64,000 nucleotides of DNA from Larix kaempferi (lineage: Eukaryota > Streptophyta > Pinopsida > Pinales > Pinaceae). The notes beneath the pieces were generated by a model. It made no database searches. It saw only the letters and a program-made list of their open reading frames with translations, and had not been told where the DNA came from. Location of the stretch: assembly GCA_027924585.1 (NCBI GenBank), contig BSBM01000442.1, forward strand, positions 4,216,001 through 4,280,000, read 5' to 3'. Below are positions 21,250 to 34,500 of the stretch, piece after piece. Each line of letters begins with the position of its first letter. The first letter of the stretch is position 1. The translations under genes were made by a program, and so were the position numbers.

Positions 21250-23358
21250 CTACTTGTAATCAATACACAACCTTAAAGTTCCATTCTTCTTCTTGACAAA
21301 TAACACCGGTGCTCCCCACAGAGACACACTGGGCCTGATATACCTCTTGTCCAACTCCTGTAGCTGCATCTTTAACTCTACCAATTCCAGTGTGCTCATT
21401 CTATAAGGATCTTTGGAATTTGGTGCTGCCCATGGGACAAGATCGATGGTAAAATGAATATCTCTCTTTGGTGGTAGTCCCGGTACTTCATCCGGAAACA
21501 CATCTTGGAACTCTTGCAACAATGAGAAATCTTCTATCCTTGGACCTTTGTCCTCCGACGAATCTGATATATGGACTGCATATAATTGACAACCTTTCTT
21601 ATAAAACTTTTTCAACTGTAAGGCTGAAATCTGTCTTACTGAAACTTGCTTGGGAATTCCTCTTACCAATTTTGGTCTTCCCTCTTGATCAATGCATTCA
21701 AGTGCTTTCTCATAGCAGTCCAACTTGGCCCTATGCTTTTCCAACCAATCCATGCCAATTAAGGCATCATAAGATCCTAATGGTAGTACATTTAAATTTT
21801 CATGTGTGTGGAGTCCATTCAATTCTATGGGGCACTCCACCACTACTTCACTAACTTTTATCTTGGTCCCTGTGGCTAATTGAACTAGACAAGACTTATT
21901 ATGCTTCACTTTTCTAAGAGAACAACCTTCAACCACTTTTGGAGAAACATAATTATGAGTAGATCCTAGATCAATCAAAACATAAATAGATTGCTTAGCA
22001 ATCTTAACTTCAACTTCCACCACTGATGATTGATGGTTTGCTTGATGATTATCCAATGCTGCATAAATTCGAGGCGTTTCCCTTGCCATATCCTCCACTG
22101 TAGCTGCTCCCTTTAAGTTGTGCAAGTTCTGGGGATTCCCCTTTTGATGTGGACAATCCTTTAGCATGTGGTTTTCTCCACATCCCCAACATTGAAGTGG
22201 TCCTTTTGATGTCTTTTCTACTGCTACTGCTGGCTTGAATCCACTCCTTGCTTGCTGCCCCTGTGGAAAGGTTCTGGGTTGAATTTTGAATGGTGTTTTG
22301 AGGCCACTTTTCTTTTGATCAAACCTCCCTCTTAGCTTCCCTTTCCATGCTAGGTTAACCTTTGATTTTCCTTTATTCTGCACATAGCAATGCATTTCCA
22401 TCCTAATGGCTTCATCAAGACTTGGTGGATTAACAAACTCAATCCTCTCTCTGAAACTTTGAGGTAGACTCCCAAGGAAGCATTGTATTTTTACCCTCTC
22501 ATCTTTAATGTAATTCACATACCTCAATAATTCCAAACATTTATGGACATGTTCTTCCATATATCTTTGTCCCAACCTGAGTTCATTGAGCTCTTTTCTC
22601 TTACTGTCATAATACCTAGCAGAAAGGTATTTTTTCTTGAAGTACTTCTTAAATCTCTCCTGGCTGATCTTCCTTTCACTGATCCCTTTCACTTGCAAGA
22701 GGTTATCCCACCAAATTGAAGCTCTGCCATTTAGATTGTAAATGACAATTCTGGCTTTTTCATTTCCTCAGTAGTCCTGAATTCTGAAATATTTCTTCAT
22801 TCCAAGAAGCCATGCCTCTGCCTCTTGGCTAGTCTTGTCTTCTCCATTAAATGTGGGAGGCCTTGCCTTCCTGAATTCTCCTTGTGGAATTCCTTTGAAC
22901 TTCTTTCTTCCATCAAATCTCATAGGCATATTCCTTGGACTTCTTTGAGAGCCTCTGGAGTCACATGATTTTCTAGAAGAATATCTAGAGGAAGGTGTTC
23001 TATGCTTCTTGCTCACAGGACTCTTCCTTGGGCTTGGAGTCCTCTTCCTTGAACGACCTCTAGAGTGACTCTCTGCATCTCTTCCTTCTTCACCTACATT
23101 GCTTGGGTTGTACCCAAGGTTTATCGTCTATTGCGTATCAGTGAGTCTTTGCAAAATAGCAGCATTGAGTTGGTTTTGTTCTTCCTGAGCATTCATCAAT
23201 CTTTCATTGAAGATCACCATGGTTTCAACCAAATTCTGAGGAGTTATTTGCTCCATTCTCCCATTAGATTCAGTCTCAACATTCCCTTCTTGGACATTTT
23301 CTCCTAGCACATCTTCATCATGCTCATAAGGATCCTGAGCATCATTTATGGTCACCAT
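21250..23358 (-). pseudogene. gag-protease-RT N-terminus, copy A
   Basis: The start at 23358 (MVTINDAQDPYEHDEDVLGE) is the first Met of the gag frame. It continues through a Ser/Arg-rich part (23016-22768) and, after a stop, a 482-codon frame (22698-21250). That frame has the gag core (FLGSLPQSFRERIEF), a zinc knuckle CWGCGENHMLKDC (C-x2-C-x3-H-x4-C, one residue short), a protease with VLIDLGSTHNYVS and DALIGMDWLEKHRA, then the RT start PDEVPGLPPKRDIHFTIDL and SLWGAPVLFVKKKNGTLRLCIDY. Gag, protease and RT in one frame is usual for chromoviruses. The Ser/Arg-rich part ends at a stop near 22768. Confidence 0.88.
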
Positions 23359-24463
23359 TTTTCTTTGGAGACTCTCTTCCCTGTATGCTGCTCTCTGCTA
23401 CAACTATTCAAATATTATGAGTTGCAAGCACTGTGTATTATGAAAATATTTATTAGAAATCTTAGGAATACATATAGAAACATACAACATCAATATTTAA
23501 CATAAATAAACTCATGGAATAATTCACATAGCTGTTATGCATTCATTTCTTTTGCCCATTCATGCAAATTTTGGAAATTGCCGATATTGTCAACAATTGT
23601 CAAAACAGTCACTGGCACTTTTCTGCCCTAAATATCTATGGTGTATGATAAACCCATTCATATTCTGGTGCTGAATCATTGTTCCTTGCTGTATAAGCTT
23701 TCCAATACCTATCCACATGCTCCATTCTGACATCGGGTGTGGAAATTGCATTACTCCAAAAATGACAATTTTCACCAAAATTATGCACTTTTACACAGTT
23801 GCAAAATATCCTGAACTGCCAATTTCAGCCACCTATAGCAACAAATCTAGAAAGATTCAAGAAATTTTTTCTATCAAGCGAAGTTAGTCCATATAACAAG
23901 GAACACTCAACAAGTCACAGATCTCTGTTCCGGTGCCCATTCATCTTCTATAAATTTCTGGGTTTGACTACTTTTAACTTTTGACCTTTTTTCAAAATTT
24001 CAGATTTTGGGCCAAAAATGGCTATTTCCCAAACGGTGCATTTCTGGGAAATCTTTGTCTAACGTGAATTGTCTGTTTTAATGAGAATAAGAAATGTTGA
24101 GTTTAGTAAATTTCTTGAATCCTTCATCTAAGGTCTCTTTCATCCACTGCAAGCTTTCCAAAATTCTCAAAAAGTGGTCTGGAATAACGCTTTTTGGCCT
24201 TCTCACTCACCCCAACTCCACATCCTTTGGAGTTTGGCTCCAAGATTCCAAAAGTAACACTGTACCTGCTCCATGGCCGCTCCATATGAGTTTCATCTCA
24301 ATCCAACCTTCTATCAAGCGTCGGGAAACCAATATGTAAAAACCATTAATTTCAAATTTATGCCAAATTGGAGCATAATGGGCTCGGGATCCTCACTGGT
24401 TCATTCATGGCCTTTGTTAATGGCCTCAGAACACCACCGACCTCATCCAATTCTGATCCCGTA
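23359..24463 (-). other. 5' leader of chromovirus A, part 2
   Basis: Non-coding sequence between gag and the insertion point of element C. Its continuation toward the PBS is at 37775-38527. I see no protein-like frames. The last five bases before element C (24459-24463, CCGTA) are the left copy of its target-site duplication. Confidence 0.75.
24459..24463. repeat. target-site duplication of element C, left copy
   Basis: CCGTA here and CCATA at 37775-37779 flank element C. They differ at one base (G to A), as expected for an aged 5-bp Ty3/gypsy duplication at a CpG. Confidence 0.8.
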
Positions 24464-26892
24464 TGTAGCGCTCTGTTTCTCAACAGAGCCCTAAGTCATT
24501 TTTCTATGTATTAAAATTATTCACGTATATGTGAGTAAATTTCTAATAAAAATTCTATGATTTCAAGTGAAATTTAGTATATTGTTTCATATTTAACAAT
24601 CATAGATTCATATGTAAAAAATAAACTAACATATCAATATTTTCCTTCAACTTGTTTCTACATAAGAATATGTTCAAAGTAATAAATCAGTAAATAACAA
24701 GGTATATGTATGTTTTAGAGTACGTTTCAACATAATAATCAAATAAAATAAATAACATGGAAATTACTTGATGTTGATCCTGGCAGACCATAGGTTGTAG
24801 CAGGTTATGTATATATTCTCTTAGTCAACCAAGATGATGTGTCCACCCTACCGACCAGCTATTATCTTGCTGGCCCTTGGAAATCAAAGGATTTCCAAGC
24901 CCCCGAGCTCACAAATTGATAATCCTGAGAGTAGTATTTATTCGGTTCTCAAACCCTTTCTTTGTTCTCAAAAACTTTCTCTCCACTTAGAGCTGTCCCC
25001 TCGTTACCTTCAAATAATAAAATAATATATAAATAGTTGACCTTTTTAATTTGGACAAGGTGTGTCTTAATGGTTTACCTCATCCATCAAGATAACCTAT
25101 TTTGAAATTTAAATTCTAAGATTCGTATTGAATAAATAAATAGTATTAAACCATTTTCCATCACATCACATCCATTCAAGAATTGTTATCCTATTATGTC
25201 TAAATTATTAATGGAAATAATCGCACACTAATAATTTATTAATCAATATTTTAAATTTTACCTATATTGCAATAGTTACAACAAGGATATTAATATTATT
25301 ATAATAACATTAATTAAGTAATAATATTAATTAAATCACCATGGGGTAATAATAAATGGTGAATTAATAACAATGTTTTTTAAACCATTTGTTTATCACA
25401 TGAGTACCCTGACATCAACATAGTATCCGTGTTCTTTTAAACAAAGCACCCTTAAGGGCTTAAACAATATTACTAATTAATTATACAGTACCATTACCTT
25501 ATTCACAAAACTACTCTTATGACAATGTTAACTGACGACACTTGTCTCAATTTATTATTACAATGTTTACCTACAATTAATGCATAGCTTAATTGACTTG
25601 TTTTACACATATTAAATAACTTTATATTTGTTATCCGAATTTGGTTAAGGCATAATTAACATATTTACTTATGACAACTTATATACTTATTCAGTATGTT
25701 AAGTGTTTGTATATCAATACTAACGTACATGTGTAAAGTGTGCATGCGTGGCCAACATATGCACAGATCAGAAATGTACTATACACAAATCCCATCTCGC
25801 CTATGCATACCTGCTAACTAATAATAGTATTTACCCCCATGCAGAAGAACAAGCATAATATATAGTACAATTACTTTAACATCCTCCGTTATTTAACAAT
25901 TAATTCTTTACAATTTCACATCATTATTTTTATGTTTACATTAGTTTAATCAATCATGTACAAGGAAAGGTACCTACTACCACTAACTCAGAATCAAGGA
26001 ATACCCAACCCTCAATATTACTAACTAACACATCCTCCCATCATAACCTACGTCCTGCATCCTCCCTATCCTTCCTCTACTAGTACAAAAGTGGATGTCG
26101 GACTCACTGACCTGACCACATAGAACCTGAGAGCGGTAGCGTCGGCTAAACAGTGGACCTATCCTCTCCTAGAGGGAATCCGACCATCGTCATCACAACA
26201 ACATGGGGACCGTGTCTCAGCACGGCCCTCCACGACCTCGGGTATCATGGAAACATAGGGTGGGAAACACATCCATCCCTCTCAACATACTGGGCTTACG
26301 CCCTTATCAACTCATACTTTGCTCCTATCGAGATTATCAGTTTGTGTCATCGTATCATCATTTTGGCTGCTAAGGTTTATTGTATGAACAAGTTCTTATC
26401 GCATGTATCTTATCAAGTAACTAGCTATCCCATAGCCTTTGTGTCTTGTAGGTTAGCATTTCGCAAAATACACATTTTATGGAAAGTATTTCCCATCGAT
26501 CACCAATTGATCCATATTATCAACATCATTTTATTTCTTGTAACAATTTTAGTTCATCATAGATGCATATGACATATAACACTTCAATAACTCATATAAG
26601 AAGATGGTATCCACGTACCGAATCATATATTTCACATCTTATTAATGAAAACATATAAACATATACTGTAATCGTAAAATAAAGAAATCATATGATAATC
26701 ATGACATCGTAACCGCATAACATAATAACATCATAATCATAGTGAAATCATAAAACACAGTAACATCATATAATGAGGTCCATCATGTCGCAATATAGTT
26801 TACTTAGTCGAGCTGAGTTCAACAAAATATAAGAAAATAAAGTATAGTGTGTCTAACTGATAAATATGCCTAATCAAAATATGGGCGTTACG
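24464..26892 (-). repeat. 3' LTR of element C (2429 bp)
   Basis: The plus strand starts TGTAGCGCTCTG and aligns with 34954-37774 over its whole length, except that about 370 bases present in the other LTR (35519-35885) are missing after position 25013. The PPT-side terminus reads CGTAACGCCC on the minus strand, where the other LTR has TGTAATGCTC, so one end base is mutated. Confidence 0.9.
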
Positions 26893-26908
26893 TACACCCA
26901 CCCTTCCG
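26893..26908 (-). other. polypurine tract of element C
   Basis: On the minus strand GGAAGGGTGGGTGTA lies directly upstream of the 3' LTR start, following GGGACGAAGTTTCC, the usual end of Tekay-type pol genes. Confidence 0.75.
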
Positions 26909-26929
26909 GAAACTTCGTCCCGAAATTAT

Positions 26930-28125
26930 GGTCAAAATAGTAAGGGAAAATCTCGACGCATGGTCTCTCGCGTCCTCCCAGGTAGCAGACCTTGTTCTAT
27001 ACTTGTCCCATTAACACATATTTCATTAAATTTGGAATTAAACTGTGGATCTAGAATTCTAAAATAACCAAAAAACTCAATTCTAACATTGTTCTTGTAA
27101 TAAAATCTTTCCAATTTTAATGAAATATGTGTTCATTGGACCTTAACTTGGTCCACATGGTGACTACAGAGCTGTCGAACCCTACGATCAAGTATACGTA
27201 ATGGTTCAACCCTGAAGGTTCCCTCGTCCGAGACCTGCAATTCCTTCCAATGAAGTTTGTGAGTCTCATCAGCTATGTAATGTCGTAATATAGAAACATA
27301 AAATACATTATGAGTTTTATGCAAGTGCGATGGCAGCGCAAGACGATAAGCAACTGGTCCGATTTTCTCAAGAATCTCAAATGGCCCTATAAAGCGAGGT
27401 GAAAACTTGGTACCCTTCCCAAACCGAATGGTACTTTTATTTGGTCTGATGCGAATAAATACATGATCCCCTACTCCATAACTTCTATCTGATCTGTGTG
27501 CATCACCGTAACTCTTTTTCCTATCTTGCGCTTCCTTCAAGCGCTGCCTAATCTATACCACTTGTTCCTCCATTTCCTGAATCAATTCAGGCCCAATTAA
27601 AACTCGATCCTCTAACCTGTCCCAACTGAGTGGTGTCCTGCACGGCCTCCCATACAATTCTTGATATGGAGGCATACCAATGGAGCTATGATAACTATTG
27701 TTGTATGCGAACTCCACTAAAGGAAGATATTTCTCCCACTGCGTTTGTTGATCCATAAAATACATCCTAAGCATGTCCTCCATTACTTGATTCACCCTTT
27801 CTGTCTGTCCATTAGTCTCGAGGTGATAAGCTAAGCTTAAGTTCAACTATGTCCCTAATGCTGACTGCATGCTTGTCCAAAATCTAGAGGTGAACTTAGG
27901 GTCTCTATTAGAGATTATCTTTTTAGGAACTCCATGAAGACGTACAATCTCATTTATGAATACCCTTGCCACATCTGTCACATCATTGGTGTCTCTGACT
28001 GGAATGAAGTGAGCGCTTTTGGTCAGTTTGTCGACTACTACCAAAATAAAATTATTTCTTAGAGATGTGAGTGGTAATCCTACAACAAATTCCATTGAAA
28101 TGGCTTCCCATTTAGTCATAGGAAT
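26930..28125 (-). pseudogene. integrase and chromodomain of element C
   Basis: 28119-27847 has WEAISMEFVVGLPLTSLRNNFILVVVDKLTKSAHFI and RDPKFTSRFWTSMQSALGT. 27846-27553 continues the core with AYHLETNGQTERVNQVMEDMLR and FAYNNSYHSSIGMPPYQELYGRPCRTPL. 27540-27133 has YGVGDHVFIRIRPNKSTIRFGKG, LSPRFIGPFEILEKIGPVAYRLALP and the chromodomain start ILDRRVRQLCSHHVDQVKVQ. There the MITE-like element interrupts it, and the end (TMRRDFPLLF) resumes at about 26985-26940. The first core Asp is replaced (SMEF for SMDF). Confidence 0.88.
27009..27137. mobile_element. MITE-like inverted-repeat element (121 bp) with 4-bp target duplication
   Basis: Bases 27013-27037 and 27109-27133 are 25-base inverted repeats that I align with one mismatch; both outer ends read AACACATATTTCATT. 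They flank about 70 bases of AT-rich sequence with no coding content. CATT occurs directly outside each end (27009-27012 and 27134-27137). Removing the element plus one CATT brings together the two halves of the chromodomain reading region of element C, so this is a real insertion. No transposase is encoded. A 4-bp duplication does not fit the common plant DNA transposon classes (TA, 3 bp, 8 bp, 9-10 bp). Confidence 0.82.
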
Positions 28126-28134
28126 ATCATGAGG

Positions 28135-29259
28135 TTATAAGAGACCGACTGGGTGACGATGATCTGCCTTAACTTGTTGGCACTCTAGGCACTTTGAAAC
28201 AAAATCCACTACATCACCCTTCATACCTGGCCAAAAGAAGAGTTTCTTCATGTCAGCATACATCTTCTTCATCCCTGGGTGTGCACAATAATGTGATCTA
28301 TGGGCCTCTCTAAGGATTGTTTTCCTTATATCACCTTCCTTAGGAACATACATCCTTCCCTGATACCGCAACAATCCATCTCCCTCAAGATGGTACCCAT
28401 CATACTTCAATTCCTGTTCCTTTCCATTCTGAATAGCTGAGGTTACTTTTAGATACCAACTATCACCCAATATTTGTCCTAGTACTCTTTCCCTCAATTC
28501 AACCTTCAAGGGAATTAAGGAGAAAAGTCTCGGTCTTCGGCTTAGAGCGTCTGCCATCACATTCTCCTTTCCTTTGATGTAAGAGATACCAAAGTCATAC
28601 TCACTCATGAACTCACTCCATCGCCTTTGCCTAGCATTCAAATCCCTCTGGGTAAAGATGTACTACAAGCTTTGATGGTCTGTTTTAAGGGTGAAGCTTC
28701 TACCAACTAGGTAGTGCCTCCATAATTTTAGTGCCAACATTACTGCTGCCAATTCTAGATCATGCGTGGCATACTGCTCCTCATGAGGTTTAAACTTTCG
28801 AGATGCATAAGCTATTACCCCACCTTCCTGCATCAACACCGCTCCTAGTCCTTGCTTTGAGGCATCGGTGCATACCATGAAATCTTTATCCATGTCTGGT
28901 ACCCACAAGATCGGTGCACTTGTCAACAATATATTTAACTCTTTAAAAGCAACATCGCATTCATCGGTCCATTCATACCAGATTCCCTTGCGTTGCAAGG
29001 TGGTAATAGGTTTTGCAATTTTAGAAAATCCTTCCACAAACCTCCGGTAATAGATTGCTAACCCTATGAAGCTACGCACCTCATGAGCATTCTTTCGAAT
29101 TGGCCAATCTTCAATGGCCTTTACCTTTTCCGGGTCTACAGAGATCCCTTCACCTGAGATGATGTTCCCTAAGTAGTGGATTTCTTTTTGGAAGAAGGAA
29201 CACTTTGACAATTTACCATATAGTTTATGTTCCCTTAAGGATGTCAAGACTAACCGCAA
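28135..29259 (-). pseudogene. RNase H and integrase zinc region of element C
   Basis: 29259-28663 (198 codons) runs from the RT thumb (LSKCSFFQKEIHYLGNIISGEGISV) through FRSFIGLAIYYRRFVEGFSKIA-like connection to RNase H with [60 protein letters not shown] and KTDHQSL. 28641-28135 continues with RRWSEFMSEYDFGISYIKGKENVMADALSRR and the integrase zinc region HRSHYCAHPGMKKMYADMKKLFFWPGMKGDVVDFVSKCLECQQVKAD. A stop between the two frames (28650) breaks the enzyme. Confidence 0.9.
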
Positions 29260-29740
29260 GTGTTCCTCATGCTCCTTCTCGTTCTTAGAATAGATAAGAA
29301 TATCATCTAAGAAGACCTAAACAAATCGGTCCAAGTATGGAAGACACCATTCATGAGGCTCATGAATACAGCTGGAGCATTGGTCAAACCAAATGGTACC
29401 ACTACGAACTCGTAATTCCCAAATCGAGTTCGAAAGGTAGTATTAGGAATGTCACCTTCTTTGATCCTCAACTGGTGATACCCTGATCGTAAATCAATCT
29501 TTGAGAAGACTGATGCACCTTTCATTTGATCAAAGAGGTCATCAATTCTTGGTATGGGATACCTATTCTTCACTATGGCTTTGTTCAAATCTCTGTAATC
29601 TATGCACAGTCGTAGAGATCCATCCTTCTTCTTCACGAAGATCACTGGTGCTCCCCACGGTGAGATACTAGGTCTAATCAATCCCAAATCTAGCAGCTCT
29701 TTTAACTGGATCTGTAACTCACGGAGCTATGGAGTTGTCA
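29260..29740 (-). pseudogene. reverse transcriptase fingers and palm of element C
   Basis: The 126-codon frame 29687-29307 reads [32 protein letters not shown], then [33 protein letters not shown], then [23 protein letters not shown], then loses frame near 29330, just before the DD box. The box itself (a [10 protein letters not shown]-like reading at about 29320-29285) is still legible in another frame. The palm Asp ([11 protein letters not shown]) is intact. Confidence 0.9.
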
Positions 29741-29742
29741 TT

Positions 29743-30423
29743 CTATTTTGAGATAGGCTCCGCACCAGGTTTTAGTTCGATTGTGAAATTGAGCTCTCTT
29801 TCTAGAGGTAATCCTGGAAATTCCTTCGGAAAGACATCCTTGAACTCGGAAAGTACTGGGTAAGAATTCAAGGAAGGTCCTTTACTGTCACTCACGGCCT
29901 CCACTACAAACAACTGGCATCCTTGTCTTAGGCACCCCTTAGCTTTCATCATAGAGATGAAACAGAGGGATACCTTCCTCTTCAAGCCTTGGATTTGAGT
30001 TGTCCTTCCCTCGTCATCGAGGCACAACACCTTCTTTGCATAGCAGTCTAAGAAAGCTCTATGGTCTTCTAACCAACCCATGCCAAAAATCAGGTCATAA
30101 GTCCCCAAATTGGTGACATAAGCATCCAACTTAGTGGTGCACACTCCTAAGTCAACCTCATAGCTCCTCACTTTAAGACCTACTGTTTGCTTGGATCCTG
30201 AACCCATTTCAACCAGTTTGAAGTCATCGTGCTCGTAGGCTACCAACCCACATTTATCTAATGCAAATGGTGGAATAAAACTATCAGTTGCACCCAGATC
30301 AAACAAAATTTTAAGTTTGACATTGTTTACTTTAACAGTGGATTCTACTACAGTAGACTGATGTTCTTCTTGGTGGTTATGAACTGCTGCATGAATCCGA
30401 TGATTGTTACCCGAACTATCCAT
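29743..30423 (-). pseudogene. protease domain of element C
   Basis: The 226-codon frame shows HQSTVVESTVKVNNVKLKILFDLGATDSFIPPFAL, with DLGA in place of the D-S/T-G retropepsin site (a common variant in plant Ty3/gypsy). It goes on with LGTYDLIFGMGWLEDHRAFLDCYAKKVLC, then the RT-proximal linker FKDVFPKEFPGLPLERELNFTIEL. It lies between the gag knuckle and the RT and is frame-broken on both sides. Confidence 0.85.
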
Positions 30424-30474
30424 GGGTGCTTTTCCTTCCCTGTGCTTATTGCTTGATTGACCCTTGGGACAGTC

Positions 30475-31558
30475 TCACTGGAAATGAGGACCTCCACATC
30501 CCCAACAAGAGAGATTGGGAGGGGCCTGCATGCTGCTAGGAGGAGTCCTCTGAGATGAGTTCCTTCCCTTGGGTCCTCTAAAACCCCTTGATCCTCTATA
30601 GGAAGTTCCTTGTGTACGTCCCTGGATTTGGTGGGTTGCGGACGATGCCTGCGAGACCGATTTAACTGAAGTATTACCCCTCGGTGTGAACCTATTACCG
30701 TAAGGAGGAGGTCTAGATTGTCCTCCCTTGAAGTAAGGAAGTGAGGCCTTCCCTGAAACATACTGATTGGTTCCTGTCAACTTACTACCCCCTTTTCCAT
30801 CTGACATATCAGCTGCATAACGAGCATACTCAACTGCCATGGCAACTGAAGTTGGCTTCCACATCCGCACAACAGCCCTAATCTTGTAGTTAAGTCCATA
30901 TACAAAATGCTCTACCCAACAATCATCTGCATCTAGGTAAGGAACATATTTTACTAGTTCCATAAACCGAGATTCATACTCCTCCACCATCTTGTCTCCC
31001 TGTACTAAGGCATTGAGTGCACCTGCATGTTCTTCCTTGTAATAATTTGGCAAATACTTCTTGTGGAACCTCTCCTCGAACAATTCCCGAGAAGCCGTAA
31101 GAGGAGTAAGGTGCAACTGCTTCTCGAGATATTAACACCAATTCAAAGCATCACCTTTAAGCTGAAAGACGGCCATCCTAGCCTTGGAACTGGATGTATA
31201 CTCATTCAATGCGAAGCATCTTTTCATGCCTTCCAACCATGATTCGACATGCTTACCGGGTCGTCCTCCTGAAAACTCTGGAACCTTTATCTTTTGCAAC
31301 TCCCTCGATATGTCCTGAAGCGGTTCCTATCTTGGGCCCTATGCCCTTTCAGAGTTCTCTCGACTCACTTGAGTGGTTTCCACCTGGACGGCACTTTCCG
31401 ACTACCTGTTCATCGTGGTCATAATAGCCTCCAAAGACCTCATTATGATCTGCATTTCTGGTGTTGAGGTTGGTCATGGCGGTGTTGGCGGCGATGATGG
31501 CGGTGGAGGTGGTGGTCGACCCTTGACCCCAACCTTGACCTTTGCGTGTTGTTACCAT
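30475..31558 (-). pseudogene. gag of element C
   Basis: A start at 31558 (MVTTRKGQGWGQGSTTTST) opens a Thr-rich N-terminus, and a frame break follows near 31349. The core frame 31116-30475 (213 codons) reads FEERFHKKYLPNYYKEEHAGALNALVQGDKMVEEYESRFMELVKYVPYL, WVEHFVYGLNYKIRAVVRMWKP and a basic Gly/Arg/Gln-rich tail ending in the zinc knuckle start CWGCGGPHF, which continues at about 30480. The region 31116-31340 holds the N-terminal part of the core in other frames. Confidence 0.85.
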
Positions 31559-34500
31559 GATTGATCCTGATTCATGGAGTAAAACATCATATTATTAGTT
31601 TTTTGGTGGATTCTCAAGAGGTGCATTTCCGAAAAATGCTATAGTTCGTTGTGTTTTGATTATGCCATCTTGAGGCAACCTTGTCAAATCTACTAAACAA
31701 CTCTACATAAATTTATGCATTGGATTCCATGTAATTTCCCTAAGGTTCATATCTAAATTGACATTTGAAATAGTTTTCCATATGCATAGGGCTAGCATTT
31801 ATTTAGGTTTAAAACGTTTTAGGTCTTAATCTATATTAATCTAATAATTATTATCCCTATTAACCTTACATGTTTAACTCTTAATGTAATCATGATTAAC
31901 CTTATAATTAAAACTTATGATTAACTTATAAATTTTTAATATTAAATTATATATATATTGTTAAATTTTTAACTTTATTTAAATTAATAGAAATAATAAT
32001 AAAAATAAATCAAATCAAATAAACAAAATAAGGAAAATCTATACTATAATGAGGGTATTTATAGCAATTGTTTTTATTTTATTTATTTATAAATCATTTA
32101 TCCTAACCCTACACCCTAAGGGGCCTCTCCACTAGTCCACCTCCATGTATGGGGTTATATGTGTGAAGGACACACTGCCTCTCACCGCCATGCCAAAAGG
32201 AGTAAGCATGAATGGGCATGTGGTCTCTCCAAGCCACCCACCGCCGCGCAAGAAGAAAACCCTAAATAGGGTCAACCTCAAGGGCGTACACCTCTTTTCT
32301 CTCCCATTTTTTCAGGTGCCACTTCTGCAACTCCTGTCGAGCTCCACTACTAGGCGTGGTGGAGCTATGGTTCCTTACGAATGTTTGTAGATAACAAGGT
32401 ATAAGGTAAAGTTGCTAACAATTTTGGTTTTTATTCTTTTTTGTTGTTGTTGTGTTTTTTTTTTCTTTTCTTTTTTTAACAACATTGTTTCTTCACTGAA
32501 TATCAGTCCTCTAAAATATATCTATTATGGTTTCGTTCAATACTAAATGGCCTGGTTGAGGATTGATAATAGAATGCACCCATGAATGGTCTGGTTTGGG
32601 GCTGCATTGATTTTCACATTCTCATTCTGATTCAAGTTGATGTTTGAATTTGGTTCACCCTTTATTCCTATTTGAATTCCGATTTTGATTTTGTTGGGTT
32701 TGATAACAGGAAGAGGTTCAGGTTTGATCATTTTGGCTGTCTTATCTTATGAATTTATCTTTTTAATGTGTTCAGCCGTAGATTGTTATCACTATCATAG
32801 GATTTAATGCTCAGACAACTGTTTGCTCTTTTGGAATTGGATTCGTCTTCTTGTTTACAAACATATTCATTTCCCTGGCTTTTGAATTTAATTTCAGACT
32901 TTACAACATATTTCTTTGTTTACGACTTAGTGTTATTTCCCCCTTTTTTTGTTTTTGAGAGTCAAATCCCCAGCTCATCCAGAGGGCGTAGCTCAACCCA
33001 GAGGGAGCGTAGCCCAGCTAAATCGGTTTCCAGAAAGTTTAAAAAAAATCATAATTAAATTTTATTACAACATGGTTTATACTTAGAGAGAATGCAGCCC
33101 TCCTGGTAGGTTCGCGTGCTGGATGGGCGCTGATTTGGGTAATGCGTGGCTCATAAACTCGTTTTATGTGGTGTGGCTAGAAATAAGTTTCAGGGTTTCG
33201 ACAATAAGTTTCAGGGTTTCGACCTCGTATATACTTAAAAATTCGGTTCTGAAGCTGCGCTAGGGTTTCACCTCTTTCTATTCTTAGCACAATTTTTATT
33301 TTATTTTATTATAGCTTCATTCATTACAGCTTTAGGCTTTCTCCCTTACGAGAACCGAATTCTTCTTCTTAGGATTTCTATGAGTCTTCTGATGTTATTA
33401 TTTCTATTTCCTGTGGCTTTAGCACCAACCCTAAACTTTGAAGTGGACGCCAAGCAAGCCTGACACATATGGCTAGCAGGGGTTGCCAAAACATAGCCTC
33501 CCTCCAGGGTTAGCGTCTGCTGCACTGTGCTTAGTCCTGCTCACATTATTGTCGACTTGGTAAGTAAATCAAGCTTTGGATATTGTCTCTAAATATCTGT
33601 TAACTGAGCAAAATAAATTCTCAATAAGAGACTTCAAATTCAATCATACAGTCACCTTTCCGTTTCAAACAATATCTTTGTGCGGTTGAGTGTGGTGGGT
33701 TCCTAATGTCGATGGTGACAAGAGTTGGGTCAAAACTCAATAATTGCTTTATTCGTATCTCAGGCAGTTATATATTTCTTGATAACCAAGTAAGAGATGT
33801 TATATTATTTACAGTACTATATTTACTGGATTGGCTTACTATTTCCAACTGGCCGGCAATTATAAGTTTGATTTGTAATAACTTGTATAGCCATAAGAAG
33901 AGTACTGCATTGGATTTAATCTCAAGGCAATTTCGATTGTCTAAAGTGGAGGTTTTAAGCCACTATGGTTCTACCTTATATGTGCTTGTCTCAGAGCGAG
34001 ATGTAGCAAGATTTAATTACTGGCTTTGCTTCATGTCCGAATGTTTGACTGATTCGGGTAGCTCCTAAGATCTCGGTTGTTCAATTGGCCGGAGCTATTA
34101 CAGCTTGTTCTGTAACAGAAGGTAGGGTAAAGGTTCATAGAAAAGCTCTGTCGAACGCTTGTGCATATCCCCCCATCGGTTACCACCGGATGATAAAGAG
34201 GCCGGATTATGCTCCTTTGAATAGGAGGCCTCGTATAACTATGTGTAGTTCTATTGTTGTTTATATAAGAGTAGTTACAAACATTCCTTGTTGTTTTTAC
34301 ATAACCTACTGTTCCTAGAACAAACACGTAAGGCTATGAGGTCTGCCCTTTTATATTATTTAAGCTGGAAAATGAACGGTTTCTTTTATGCCCGGCCACT
34401 CCATACCCTCCATAATCCACCTTATCTTCCTGAATTTCCCACTCACTCTGTGCCATCCGTTAACTATTCCTCCTATAAAATAATAAGCTAGTAGGTAGGT

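Noticed and set aside
24440-24470. Copy A lacking a 5' LTR next to its leader at 24464
   Set aside because: The sequence at 24464 is the LTR of element C; the true 5' LTR of A is at 38548-40140.
26153-26572. Plus-strand 139-146 codon frames in both LTRs of element C (also 37006-37446)
   Set aside because: They recur because the LTRs are duplicated, and they have no motif, poor composition and no conserved start; I treat them as non-coding.
32100-32130. Telomere repeat relic (CCTAACCCTACACCCTAA)
   Set aside because: Only two to three imperfect units; better described as telo-box-like motifs.
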